Below, one piece after another: positions 1 through 15,840 of a stretch of 64,000 nucleotides of DNA. Every line of letters begins with the position of its first letter. The stretch's first letter is position 1. Position numbers and translations under genes: made by a program. Below the pieces are notes generated by a model that made no database searches, was not told the DNA's origin, and was given only the letters and a program-made list of their open reading frames with translations. The stretch is from Diadophis punctatus similis (lineage: Eukaryota > Chordata > Lepidosauria > Squamata > Dipsadidae), in the NCBI GenBank assembly GCA_023053685.1, contig JALIGW010000015.1, positions 578,501-642,500 of the forward strand, given 5' to 3'.

Positions 1-241
1 ATATTTTTTCCCACTCCTCTAAATGTATATTACGGCCTATATTCTGTGCCCATGCGATCATCGAACCTTTTACAATTTCCTCTTCTATTTCTACTTCCAG
101 TAAGTGTCTGTATGCTTTTGTTATAAATTTTTCTTCATTCCCCATCAGTATTGTATCTAATTGTTGTGGTATCCTTTGAATTCCATATTCTTCCATATCT
201 TTTCTATATCTTGATTGTGTCTGTAAATATGGCCACCAATC
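1..241 (-). mobile_element. L1-like LINE ORF2 fragment
   Basis: Read on the minus strand, one frame stays open for about 80 codons from 241 to the left edge. It contains phrases such as YRHLLEVEIEEEIVKG and MIAWAQNIGRNIHLEEWEK. These resemble the region after the reverse transcriptase in vertebrate L1-type ORF2 proteins. Both ends are truncated: the left by the window, the right by unrelated sequence. The L1 assignment is by memory of the family. Confidence 0.65.
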
Positions 242-296
242 TGAGTCCTACGGGAGTGGGACAGCATATAAAAACGAATAATAAATAAATAAATTA
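242..296 (+). mobile_element. retroposon 3' tail with AATA repeat
   Basis: A short 'gagtgggacagcatataaa' stretch is followed by (AATA)n. This is the common 3' tail of squamate SINE/CR1-type retroposons; related tails, in reverse, occur near 18480-18545 and 60590-60660. The body of the element is missing. Confidence 0.5.
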
Positions 297-720
297 TACC
301 CTGTTCTTTTAGTTCTTGATAAGTTTCTCAAAGGTGTAGCCAAGCTGTCCTGACTCCAACCACAACTAAGTCTGTTGCCAGTACAATAACTCCAGGTTTA
401 TTGAACATACCCCCAATTTCATTTGCACAATGTATTTTTTAAAATAAATTTTATTAATTTGCTATTAATTACATTCCTTAGTGCTTAATAAACATTGTGT
501 TGTCTGGGTATTTAATTTGCTTAACAATACAAATGCCATTCTTACTCTCCACCCCTTTTTTCCAACCACTGGTAAAATAAATTCCAAGTTTGATAATATT
601 CTGTGTCTTCTTTGTGTTTGATTTTCAATGTAAGTCTGTCCAATGTATTAAGGACTCCAAAGAGCCTATCTAAATTTTGCCCTAAACCCATCATTTTCCC
701 TGACCTTCTGTCTATCATCC
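297..720 (-). mobile_element. AT-rich LINE 3'-end-like sequence
   Basis: From about 425 to 690 the sequence resembles 36010-36400, sharing blocks such as 'ataatattctgt' and 'gcctgtccat'-like text in the same order. Two similar diverged copies in one window indicate an interspersed repeat, probably the 3' end of an L1-type LINE in reverse. No exon is visible here; the next HEATR3 exon lies beyond the left edge. Confidence 0.4.
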
Positions 721-729
721 AACACTTAC

Positions 730-2568
730 CGGAGAGCTCCTGCTGCCGTCTCCCGAACCACTAAGCTTGGATCCAGCAGCAACGGACCCAACCGCCGAAC
801 CACGTCTTGTTGCACAAAAGCTGGGATCGTTTGTTGCTGTTGCAACATCTTGGAAATGTTGGCGCAAGCAAATTCACGCACGTCAGCATTGGGGTGCTGC
901 AGCTAGAAAGGCAGAGAGAAGGGGAGGCAGGTACGGAGAATTAATAAACCGAACGATTAAGTCTCGATAGAGGAAAATATTTGTAGCTCGGGGTTGAGAG
1001 AACCTTGGTGCTCATCTAAAATAGCTTTGACTTGCGCGTGTTTGGATCCGAGGTGGAGGACCTGCGCTCTGCACCTGCCCAGGAGGGTGTGCATAGATTT
1101 TAATCCTTCTGAAAGGCCTTCCAGGAATCTTCAAAATGGACTTGGTAATTACGGATCCTTGGTACTCTCTGAGCTTTGTGGTTTTCTTGCAGACATTTCA
1201 TAACCCAACTAGGTAACATCACCAGCGCTAGCATGGTGATCCTAATTGGGTTAACCTAACAGACACTCCCTTCCAGCACTGATGATGTTACCTAGTTGGG
1301 TAATGAAATGCCTGCAATAAAACCACCAAGCTCAGAGAGCATCAAGGATCCCTAATTGCCAAGTTCATTTTGAAAATTCCTGGAAGGCCTTCCAGCAGGG
1401 TTAAAATCTATACACACACCCCTGGGCAGGTGCAGAGTGCAGGTCCTCCATCTCAGATCCAAACACGCGCAAGTCAAAGCTATTTTAGATGAGTGGCTTC
1501 AAATCCATACCCTTAAAATTCCTATGTTCCTTGTCTTAAAAATCTCACTTGCAGGGATACGCCTTGCCCATCTAACAAATGCATTCTGCTCTTCGGTGCC
1601 CCCTCCACCCCACAACCCATTACCTATTCTTGGTCCACTCAAGAATTCAGCAATCTCATTTCAGAATGTCCAGAAGCGTAATGGGATTTATTTTCCCAAT
1701 TAGCCGGCAACCCCGCTTGCAATTTACGGTGTGCCAGGAGAACCCATCCATGACCCTACTTTCCCTCCCGGTTCGCCAGTACCTTGGTTTGCCCTCTCAC
1801 AGCTCAAATAACAGAATAAAAGACCTGGAGGGGACCTCGGAGGTCTTCTAGTCTAACCCCCTGCTCAAGCAGGAGCCTCAGGTGCTTTGGAGAATAGTTT
1901 GACTCCCTCTTTTTTATGTCGGCCCCTGAGATATTGGAAGACTGCTATCATGTCTCCCCTAGTCCTTCTTTTCATTAAACTAGACATACCCAATTTCAGC
2001 AATTTATATGTTTTAGCCTCCAGCCCCCTAATCATCTTTGTTGCTCTTCTCTGCACTCTTCCTATAGAACCTCAGCATCTTTTTTACATCGTGTTGACCA
2101 AAAGGAGATGCAGTCTATTCCAAGTGTGGCCTTACCAAAGCATGATAAAAGTGCCATTAACACTTCGCGTGATCTTGATTCCATCCCTCTGTTTATACAG
2201 CCCGCTCCTCTCTCTCCCTGATCCCCCGACCCTTCCCCAAGCTAGAACAGAACAGAATAGAGCTGGAAGGGACCTTGGAGGTCTTCTAGTCCAGCCCACT
2301 GCTCCAGCAGGAGAACCTATACACCATCTTGGTCCAGTCTCTTCTTTAAAAGCCTCCAGTGATGGAGAGCCCACGATTTCTGGAGGCTTCCCCCCATCAT
2401 CTCCTTCCCCCATCGGTTGCCAACCCTCTGCCTTGCCTTCTCCAGCAGCTCGGCGGCCGGAGAGCTTTCGTCTTCTTCGGCCGCTTCGGCTTCGGCCGCT
2501 TCCTCGCTCAGGCTCCCGGCGGGAGCGAAAGCCGGCGGGCGAAAGCGACGGGCCTTGGTCTTGCCCAT
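730..2568 (-). CDS. HEATR3: HEATR3 (HEAT repeat-containing protein 3), exons 1-2, 5' part only
   Basis: HEATR3 is the animal counterpart of yeast Syo1, which co-imports 5S RNP ribosomal proteins such as RPL5 into the nucleus (family knowledge). Exon 1 is 2568-2437. It starts at ATG 2568 and encodes 44 residues beginning [14 protein letters not shown], with an acidic Glu/Ala stretch and ending PAAELLEK. Exon 2 is 902-730: acceptor cttctag type, donor gtaagt, 57 codons plus 2 bases. It contains RRLGPLLLD and [12 protein letters not shown], the first armadillo/HEAT repeats of HEATR3. Exon 1 ends in phase 0 before GCAAGG, so intron 1 (2436-903) appears to be a GC-AG intron; no GT donor nearby keeps the frame. 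Exon 3 onward is left of the window. The intron holds a 480-bp palindrome and two CR1 fragments. Confidence 0.92.
1011..1493. repeat. 480-bp near-palindrome (inverted repeat pair)
   Basis: Arm 1 (1011 to about 1231) and arm 2 (about 1275 to 1493) are reverse complements with scattered mismatches, around a roughly 45-bp loop. The outer ends are ctcatctaaaatagctttga and its complement; the inner ends carry the 'gatgatgttacctagttggg' repeat seen elsewhere in the window. It lies inside HEATR3 intron 1. It is probably two head-to-head copies of one interspersed element. Confidence 0.85.
1808..2215 (-). mobile_element. CR1 LINE 3' fragment
   Basis: On the minus strand this encodes a degraded ORF2 C-terminus ([12 protein letters not shown], then [17 protein letters not shown]) followed by the typical 'agaagacctcc..aggtcccctccag' 3' tail. 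The order and wording are those of sauropsid CR1 elements. It lies in HEATR3 intron 1. Confidence 0.85.
2242..2385 (-). mobile_element. CR1 LINE tail
   Basis: This contains 'agctggaagggaccttggag' and 'gtcttctagtccagcccact', the CR1 3' end in reverse. The copy stops about 50 bp from the HEATR3 exon 1 donor. Confidence 0.85.
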
Positions 2569-2822
2569 GGCCGAAGCGCTTCCACGGAAGACACCCGCCA
2601 CGGGCTGGCCGGCCTTCCCCCCACGTGTGCGGCTGGGACGCAGGCGCCGCTCTCCGCCCCGGATGCAGGCGGAGAAGGGGCTTGGCTTGCGGAAGGGGAG
2701 GGGAGGACGGAAGGGGCCTGGGTGGGTCGGGGTCTCCGCGGATGTCTTTCCCCGGCCGCCCCTCCATTGCATTCCCCCCCCTACCGGGGGAGGAAAGGCG
2801 ATCGGGTTGCCGCAGCGCCATC
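2569..2822 (-). promoter_or_regulatory. HEATR3 promoter/5' UTR, GC-rich
   Basis: A GC-rich, CpG-containing stretch lies just upstream of the HEATR3 start codon on the minus strand and ends where the minisatellite at 2823 begins. No TATA box is evident. That this is the promoter is inferred from position and composition; transcription start sites cannot be read. Confidence 0.55.
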
Positions 2823-3885
2823 TAATGAATAGAAGAGAGATAGTAGAGTAGAGTAGAGTAGAAAATAGAAGAGAGATAGAAGAGTAGAGTAGAAAATAGA
2901 GATAGAAGAGTAGAGTAGACAATATAATATAGAAGAGTAGAATAGACAATAGAAGAGAGATAGAAGAGTAGAGTAGAAAATAGAATAGAGATAGAAGAGT
3001 AGACAATAGAATATAGAAGAGTAGAGTAGAAAATAGAAGAGAGATAGAAGAGTAGAGTAGAAAATAGAATAGAGATAGAAGAGTAGACAATAGAATATAG
3101 AAGAGTAGAGTAGAAAATAGAGATAGAAGAGTAGAGTAGAGTAGACAATATAATATAGAAGAGTAGAGTAGACAATAGAATAGAGATAGAAGAGTAGAGT
3201 AGAAAATAGAATAGAGATAGAAGAGTAGACAATAGAATATAGAAGAGTAGAGTAGAAAATAGAATAGAGATAGAAGAGTAGAGTAGACAATATAATATAG
3301 AAGAGTAGAATAGACAATAGAAGAGAGATAGAAGAGTAGAGTAGAAAATAGAGATAGAAGAGTAGAGTAGACAATATAATATAGAAGAGTAGAATAGACA
3401 ATAGAATAGAGATAGAAGAGTAGAGTAGAAAATAGAATAGAGATAGAAGAGTAGACAATAGAATATAGAAGAGTAGAGTAGAAAATAGAAGAGAGATAGA
3501 AGAGTAGAGTAGAAAATAGAGATAGAAGAGTAGAGTAGACTAGACAATATAATATAGAAGAGTAGAGTAGACAATAGAATAGAGATAGAAGAGTAGAGTA
3601 GAAAATAGAATAGAGATAGAAGAGTAGACAATAGAATATAGAAGAGTAGAGTAGAAAATAGAATAGAGATAGAAGAGTAGAGTAGATAGAAGAGCAGAGT
3701 AGAGTAGAAAATAGAATAGAGATAGAAGAGTATAGAAAATAGAATAGATAGAAGAGTAGAGTAGAAAATAGAATAGAGATAGAAGTGTAGAGTAGAAAAT
3801 AGAATAGAGATAGAAGAGTAGAGTAGAAAATAGAATATAGAAGAGTATAGAAAATAGAATAGAGATAGAAGAGTAGAGTAGAGTA
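2823..3885. repeat. 1.06-kb AATAG/GATAG-derived minisatellite
   Basis: Variants of agaatagagatagaagagta and gagtagaaaatagaa are arranged in irregular higher-order blocks with AGAGTAG, ACAATA and AATATAG variants. A CR1 tail remnant follows directly at 3886. Snake CR1 elements are known to seed AATAG-type microsatellites at their 3' ends, so the array probably grew from such a tail. It abuts the HEATR3 promoter. Confidence 0.9.
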
Positions 3886-3921
3886 GAGAACCTTGGAGGT
3901 CTAATCCAGCCCCCTGAGCGA
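3886..3921 (-). mobile_element. CR1 tail remnant
   Basis: Contains 'gagaaccttggaggtctaat' and 'ccagccccctgag', the last bases of a CR1 element in reverse, joined to the minisatellite on its left. Confidence 0.7.
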
Positions 3922-5000
3922 AAGATTTCTCTTCATTGCTAGACCACTATAAGATGCTTTGAAAAAAGCTCAGTCGCTTGACTTTAGTGGGATTTTTTTT
4001 AAATAATTAAAGTTAACAGTACATTCCAGTTGTTGACCATTTATAACACGAATTATAAATCCTGCTTAAAATTTTTCCCCCCTACTCACAGATTAGCTGT
4101 AATCAAAGCCTCCTCTGGTTTGAGCTGTGTTTTAAATGCAGTTTTCTCCTTGAGTTAATGGCAAGAGGTCAGCTTTCTTTAAAATTGTGAAGTCAGCTAC
4201 GAAGATTTGTTAGTAATCATTCTACATTTTGTAGAAATCCCACCAAATTCTTCTGCCTAATTATAGGAAGGCCGCCTTTTTAATCTACTATATTTTGAAA
4301 TCTCCGCATTTCAACAACCCTTTTCTGAAATCATGAAAGATTAAACACCCGCCTATATTCAACGATATCTTAAAATACATAAAGGTAAAAGTGCCCAGAA
4401 TCAGACACACATTTCTATTGTATAATATTTAACCCTTGGATAAGAAATGCAAGTTAATCTTGCCTAAAATGATAAAACAATGTCTTTCATACCAAATTGT
4501 GGTGAGCAGTCCCATAGGTATGGAGGCTGGGAGAGTAGATGAAACATTTCTCCATCACAGGGGTGAATGCCCGCCAAATTTTCCTCCAAGTTATCCAGTA
4601 TCTCATCTCGATCGAGTTTCATCTCCCATATAATCCACATAGTTACTATTAAAATCCTCCTCGTCAGTTGGTTATCCGATCTCAGTTCAGAGTACAAACC
4701 TGCACTGGGGTCTAAAGTAATCTCTTTAATGGAAAGGATACTTTTTTCTCATAGGTTAAATAGGTTCAGACAGGTCCAGACTAGTCCGTGAGATCGGTGG
4801 CGGGGGGGGGGGGGGGGAGGACGGATGGAGGGGACCACTTCTGCTGCTGACGTTTATTGGAAGTTTAACAGCCGGATGTACATCCAATACATATTATTTT
4901 AGTACCACTAGATTGCTAATTTTCATTCTTTCTCAACAAATTTTGCCTTAAGTCGATAAGCTGTAACTATTCCTTAGATTTTAAGACTGCTCCCAAGTGC

Positions 5001-5004
<4 letters not shown>
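3922..5004. other. intergenic, mostly single-copy
   Basis: AT-rich sequence between HEATR3 and the CNEP1R1 3' end. A G-run lies at about 4800-4817. I see no splice-flanked coding exon, only short chance ORFs. Confidence 0.5.
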
Positions 5005-5064
<60 letters not shown>

Positions 5065-5090
5065 ATGTATCTATGTATGTGTGTATGTAA
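5005..5090. repeat. (GT)n(GTAT)n microsatellite
   Basis: About 22 GT units are followed by GTAT/ATGT units. A SINE remnant begins directly after it. Confidence 0.95.
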
Positions 5091-5245
5091 CATTTTTTTT
5101 GCTGATAAATGAAAATAAAGGGAGACTATTATAGGTCTATTTCGAGCTATTTTGCTCTCGTCAGATAGCCATACCCGTAGTGGGAATTGAACCTGGGCAG
5201 TCTGCTTGTAAGGCAGAAGTTTAACCTTCTGCCTTTAAGAATTTG
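5091..5245 (-). mobile_element. tRNA-derived SINE (reverse), family A
   Basis: Shares 'tttgctgataaatgaaa', 'agggagactattatag' and 'attgaacctgggcag..gtaaggcag' with the copy at 8436-8607. Read in reverse, the gcctt-acaag and gttcaa blocks form a tRNA-like head with an RNA polymerase III B box. Confidence 0.75.
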
Positions 5246-5290
5246 GAAGAGCTGTTGTGGAAAGTTTTTCTGACTTCCAAAGTTCTAGTT

Positions 5291-5356
5291 CAAACTTGGC
5301 AACTTGGTGACGTGTGGACTTCAACTCCCAGAATTCCCCAGCCAGCATGCTCTAAT
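5291..5356. mobile_element. half copy of the foldback MITE
   Basis: Contains 'gtggacttcaactcccagaa' and 'ttccccagcca', matching one arm of the palindromic MITE at 8763-8887. The second arm is missing. Confidence 0.7.
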
Positions 5357-5549
5357 AATCAATGGGAACAGCCCAGCTGCAGAATGCTATAAATGCATGC
5401 AGCACGGCTACTTGTAGAACTATTAAGGAGACCCAACCATTGGTTGGTTTCAAACATTTTTTATTGCAGAAAACAACTGTCATTTGCAATTTTTCAGAAG
5501 TTTGCAGAGGTTTTACTTCCAACAAACACACTCTTGCATTTTTTTAAAG

Positions 5550-7456
5550 GTCAAACAATAAAATATTTATTTAAAAGGCGATTCCTACAAAAATGTACAG
5601 CTACTTAAAAACCACAGTAATGTAGGGAATAGAGAAGACACTTCAAGAGCAAAAGAAGAAAAATCAGACGTTGATGTGCATTATTACTAAATCCAGGAGA
5701 TTTCTTCTCCTGTAAATTCTTGCACGGTGAGGATCCTTTTGGTCTCAGCTGCGTCTTAAAACAGCAATGCACTTATTAAAATAGCTTGTACGTTTTTAAA
5801 AAGGCGCACGGGTTTAAAATTAAATTCCTGGGTTGGTATTTTAAAAGTCACACTGTGGGTAACAGCCACTTTATTATTATTATTATTATTATTATTTTAA
5901 CACTTCTGTGTAACAAGGGTAATTAAAATAGTTTGTAAAAAAAGAGTTTTAAGAAATTTTCTATATGGAGAAACACTAGAGTCACTAAGCAATCTAGAAT
6001 CTGGCATGGGTACAAAACCTTTTCCTTAAGCAGGTATTTTTGGCGAAAAATACAACCAAAGAGACCACTTCCAACATCAGCGTGAAAGCTTCATGTCTCC
6101 AGTACTTCTACTAAACTAAACCATGATCAACACCGAGCACTATGGTTTGAGAGCATCTTGTATGATTTCCATCATGCTGTTTCCACTTCTATTGTGGAGT
6201 CACATTTGCAGTCATCGCTAGAAAAATTCTGCAAATTTTTCTGTATTTACAGAAAAATTTGTATTTTTCTGCAAATACAGGAAAACCTAGCTACCCATCA
6301 AGCTGAGTTTGGATATTGTGGGTGTCCAATACAAGGCTACAAGCCTACTCCCCAATTTTTCAATTCTGTTAGGTCAGTTGAGGGCATCCTGCATGCCCCG
6401 GGCTAAAACGAAACCGGAAAGAAGCAGAAAAATGGTTCGGTTACATTTCTGGCACTTCTTATTGTCAAGTAATATGAAGAACATTGCATCACGTCCAGCA
6501 ATACTATTATTTCACAGCGGAACTCTCCCGGCGTCAATTTCAAATCCAATACATTGTTGTTGTTTTTTATGGAGAGAGAGAGAGAGAAAAAAAGGACAAT
6601 TCGGAAGAGGAAGAGCGGAAAACAGCAAGCTGTGGATAACAGAGCAGATCAAAGGTTGCACAAAGCGGAAAGATGAGGACTAAAAAAATTAGCTTCTTGA
6701 TCCTGACCAGGCATTTGTGTGCGATGTTCCGTCGTTTTTCCTCTGCTTTCTTCAACGTGTGGAGGCCAAACATTTTATAATTGTTAGCAAGAAAATGCAA
6801 AATGTTGACTCTCGAGCCTCTCTCCCACGTTCTGGGTCCAAACAAGAGCCAGAAAAGAAACCAACTTTTACACCGTACAGTACCTGCAGAGTTGTGGGAA
6901 GCAGCTAATTCAAAATCGTGACCTGGACGTAATTCTAAAACGTTCCGCTGAGGTTGCTGCTGTCAGAAGAAAGGACCCAATTGCAATGAAACATTAGGCA
7001 ATGTGTCAACCCACTCATTCGTGGAATAAACCACGACGACCTCTGGGTGTGACCTGTCAACAAATCAGGACCGCAGACGTGGAAGAGGGTAAAGAGTTCG
7101 CGATCTACAAACACACGCACCGGTTTTAAAAAAAACCCGCTGTGGCGAATGGCAGTACAAACACTGTAGCCGTTTTCTATTTACAATTACTTGCGTATTG
7201 TAAACGCAGATGAGTCTCCGGAGGGGTTGCCTCGGCGCCACCTCGACATTAGAGATGAGGAAACGGTAATACTGTCCTAGGAGAAATCGATAACACAAAT
7301 TTCGGGAAGAAAAGATGGGGAGACGGCAGATGTTTCACTCGCCTTCCATCAAAGGTTGAAGACAAAAACCTGTTTCTCGGTCCCCTTTGGCCTCGTTGTA
7401 GTAAAGAAACAAAACGGTGTGTGTAATTCCACGATCCTCTACACAAAAGCTATGGG
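5550..7456 (-). other. CNEP1R1: CNEP1R1 3' UTR with poly(A) signal
   Basis: About 1.9 kb follows the CNEP1R1 stop codon on the minus strand. AATAAA (plus-strand tttatt, 5566-5571) is the best poly(A) signal; a second lies at about 5460-5465. The stretch is largely free of recognisable repeats apart from (TTA)n at about 5870-5896, unlike the introns. That contrast fits transcribed UTR under some constraint. The 3' boundary is inferred from the signal. Confidence 0.65.
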
Positions 7457-12777
<5,321 letters not shown>

Positions 12778-13059
12778 CGCTTCGGATTAAAGGGGACGAG
12801 ACCGCTCCGAGACCAGCCTCCCACCGCCTCGTAAAGCCGGGAGCTTCTCTCCTCCGGCGCTCTATCCCGCGACGTAAGCTATCGAACTTCCTTCACCGCC
12901 CTCGCATCATCGGCGTGTCCCATTGGACAAGGTTCGGCCAGACTCCGCCCTTTCATCAACAAACGTTTGGGTCATTGGGTCCACCCCCTTGTGGGCAAGA
13001 AGCTGGAGGAGGCTGAAGGGACGGGCAAAGAGGAATTGCGCACGCGCAGCTTGCTTGCA

Positions 13060-13060
<1 letters not shown>
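12778..13060 (-). promoter_or_regulatory. CNEP1R1: CNEP1R1 promoter/5' UTR with two CCAAT boxes
   Basis: GC-rich sequence upstream of the CNEP1R1 start codon. On the minus strand CCAAT occurs at 12926-12922 and 12978-12974, 52 bp apart, in the same orientation, which fits NF-Y sites in a TATA-less housekeeping promoter. The start-site position is inferred. Confidence 0.6.
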
Positions 13061-13400
<340 letters not shown>

Positions 13401-13559
13401 TTTTCTGATGTGCAGAAGTCGGGATGCCATAAATGTATTAAATTAGCCTGTTGAAACATGAGTGAACGAAGGATAAACGCATTCTATATCCCCAAAGGCT
13501 CCTAGGGTGGTTAATGCTTTAAAATGGTTTAATTTAATGCTTTTCTAACTAGCCAACTT

Positions 13560-14170
13560 TAAGATATATATATATTTTGTAGCCCGGCTCCGCGAGCGCT
13601 AACGCACATCCCCACGACCCCATCGGCTGCCTAACTCCTACTGGATACGGCTCTACGCCGTTCCCCTTCCAGGGAACAAGCTAGGGTGGGAAAGTACTCG
13701 GCTGAACTACAATTCCCGACATCCCTATCGCCTCTCGGCGAAGCCAGTCGCCGTTGCCTTGGAAACCGCGCCGGGCCGGTTAGGCCTCGCTAGGCCGCTG
13801 GTGGGGGGGGGCAGGGGAGCGGGGGCGGGAGTCGCCGCTCCCGGAAGAGGAGGAGCCCGAGTGGGTCTGCCCCCTTTCCCGCCGCCCTCCGCCCGTCCCC
13901 TCCTCAGGGTCGCAGCCGCTCCGTGAGGAGAGCGACGAGGCCGGCCTGACTCGCGGGGCTGAGGGGCGCCTGGGCAGCCCGAGCGGGTGAGCGGCGAGGA
14001 GAAGGCGGCCGTGGTCTGGAAGGGAGCGGGAGGGGGCCCCTCTGGGCAGGCACGAGCGCCTGGGAGGGAAGTGCGGGAAGGGGCCGGAGGGGGGCGGTTG
14101 GCTGGGTGGCGCGAGCTGGCTGCGGATGGGGAGAGGAGGAAGCAGGCCTCGCCCGGGAGTTGGCCTAGAA
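13560..14170 (+). promoter_or_regulatory. CpG-rich promoter and non-coding exon 1 of the NCOA5-like gene
   Basis: The sequence is strongly GC- and CpG-rich compared with its surroundings. ACTACAATTCCC at 13706-13717 matches the ZNF143/STAF core, and GTTGCCTTGGAAAC at 13753-13766 is close to an RFX X-box. A good splice donor (GTGAGC) at 13987 follows the CG-rich exon, so exon 1 probably ends at 13986 and is non-coding, joining the ATG exon at 17027. The start site is not determinable. Confidence 0.7.
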
Positions 14171-14204
14171 TAGAATGGTTTATTGACCGAGTTTGAATGT
14201 GTGC

Positions 14205-14935
14205 GTGTTTATATAGAGAGATATATTTTTAAAAAAGAGAACCTGTGTGTTTGTTTATGTCTAGGGATATATATACACAAAAGAGAATGTGTGTGTGTGC
14301 GTTTATAGGAATATATAAAAAAAGAACGTGTGTGTGTGTGTGTGTTTACGTATAGGAATATATAAAAAAGAATGTGTGCGTTTATAGGAATAAAAGAATG
14401 TGTGTTTATAGGAATATATAAAAACGTGTGTGTGTGTTTATATATAGGAATATATTTAAAAAAGTGTGTGTTTACATGTTGGAATATATAAAAAAGAACG
14501 CGCGTGTGTGTGTTTACATATAGGAATATATAAAAAAACGTGTGTGTTTGTTTACATATAGGAATATATTTAAAAAGTGTGTGTTTACATGTAGGAATAT
14601 ATAAAAAAGAACGTCTGTGTGTGTTTAGGTATAGGGATATATAAAAAAGGGAACGTGTGTTTATAGGAATATATAAAAAACTACATATAGGACTATATAA
14701 AGAACGTGTATATAGGAATATATTTAAAAAGTATGTGTTTACATATAGGAATATATTAAAAAAACGTGTGTGTTTACATGTAGGAATATATAAAGAGAAT
14801 GTGTGTTTATGTATAGGAATATATAAAAGAATGTGTTTTTAGGAATATATAAAAAACTGTTTACATATAGGAATATATAAAGAATGTGTTTATGTATAGG
14901 AAAATATATAAAAAAGAACGTATGTGTGTGTTTGT
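14205..14935. repeat. degenerate minisatellite of 'tataggaatatataaaaa' + (GT)n units
   Basis: About 18-20 units of 30-45 bp each combine GTGTGTGTTTA, CATATAGGAATATATA and AAAAAGAACG with length variation. It lies in intron 1 of the NCOA5-like gene, just downstream of the CpG island. ORFs in it are repeat translations. Confidence 0.9.
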
Positions 14936-15464
14936 ATCAATCGTGTCTGAGTTCTCCATTCACTTTGTATGCAGTAGTTAGTGTGTGTGTATGTATATAT
15001 ATAATATATTTGCTGTATATGTGTGCATATCTCTCTCAAGCTTCCTCATAGATTCCACATAATCTATGTGTTCCAAGATTATCCACAGTAATTAATATTT
15101 ATATGTATTTATATGTTAGGGTATAGTTATATACATATGTATGTAGATTGCATATCTGTATGTGTGTTATGTATGTGTACACTTTTGATACACATACACA
15201 CACTCAATAAATGCGGTATACAAACTGTATGGAGAGTGCATACAGATGATGTATACATATTTAGAGGGAGGGAGGGAGAGGGAGGAGTAGCTAGGCTACA
15301 TATAAATGTAACAACAGAGAGGCATCCTGGACAAAGAACTCAAATTTTAGTCTTATACACTGATAAGGTATAAATTGTAAAGATGTAACTATTCATTTAC
15401 TTTGTTTACCTTTAATGAGAGAAAATTAATTTATTTGCTTAATTTTTTTCTTGTGTATTTCTCT

Positions 15465-15840
15465 GCCATGTATTGTTTACTTTATGGTTGGTCTGGTGTT
15501 GTCTTGGAGTTAATCTATGCTCCTCTGGGTGCTAATTGCTGGTGGGAAGCTGATGAGCATAGATTCACTCCAAGATTAACATCAGGCCAACAATTGAAGT
15601 AAACAATACTCTCATCAAGGAACTGCCAAACAAGGCAACAGGAAACAGCCCAGCCAAAGAACCTCTAAGACCACCCCCACCAACATTGACAGGGCAAGCC
15701 ACCAGAATATAAACTGAAAGCAAAACCCGCTCCTTACTAGCACTGATGATGTTACTTACTTTGGCTAATGAGATGTCTGAAAGAAGACAACCAAGCTCAG
15801 AGAGCCCTCAAGATGTAATCTGCATTACTGGAGGTTCTCA
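15465..15840. mobile_element. inverted-repeat element next to a reverse copy of the 'GATGATGTTACC' family
   Basis: From 15465 to 15612 a palindrome has arms beginning tattgtttactttatggttg and ending caattgaagtaaacaatac. From 15613 to 15835 a reverse copy of the family seen at 1011-1493 follows (gatgatgttacttac, then caaccaagctcagagagc). Class unresolved. Confidence 0.7.

Noticed and set aside
2415..2425. GT donor (AGAG|gttggc) for HEATR3 exon 1
   Set aside because: It would leave phase 2, whereas exon 2 needs phase 0; the GC donor at 2436 fits the family alignment.
2132..3631. several 225-310 codon ORFs around the HEATR3 first exon
   Set aside because: Shadows of the GC-rich exon 1 or of the minisatellite. 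Only the 44 codons from 2568 to 2437 match HEATR3.
6905..6950. alternative last exon of CNEP1R1 (minus, LELRPGHDF-like)
   Set aside because: The true exon 7498-7457 encodes TGKLILKPRLHVQ with an exact phase and gives the family length of 125.
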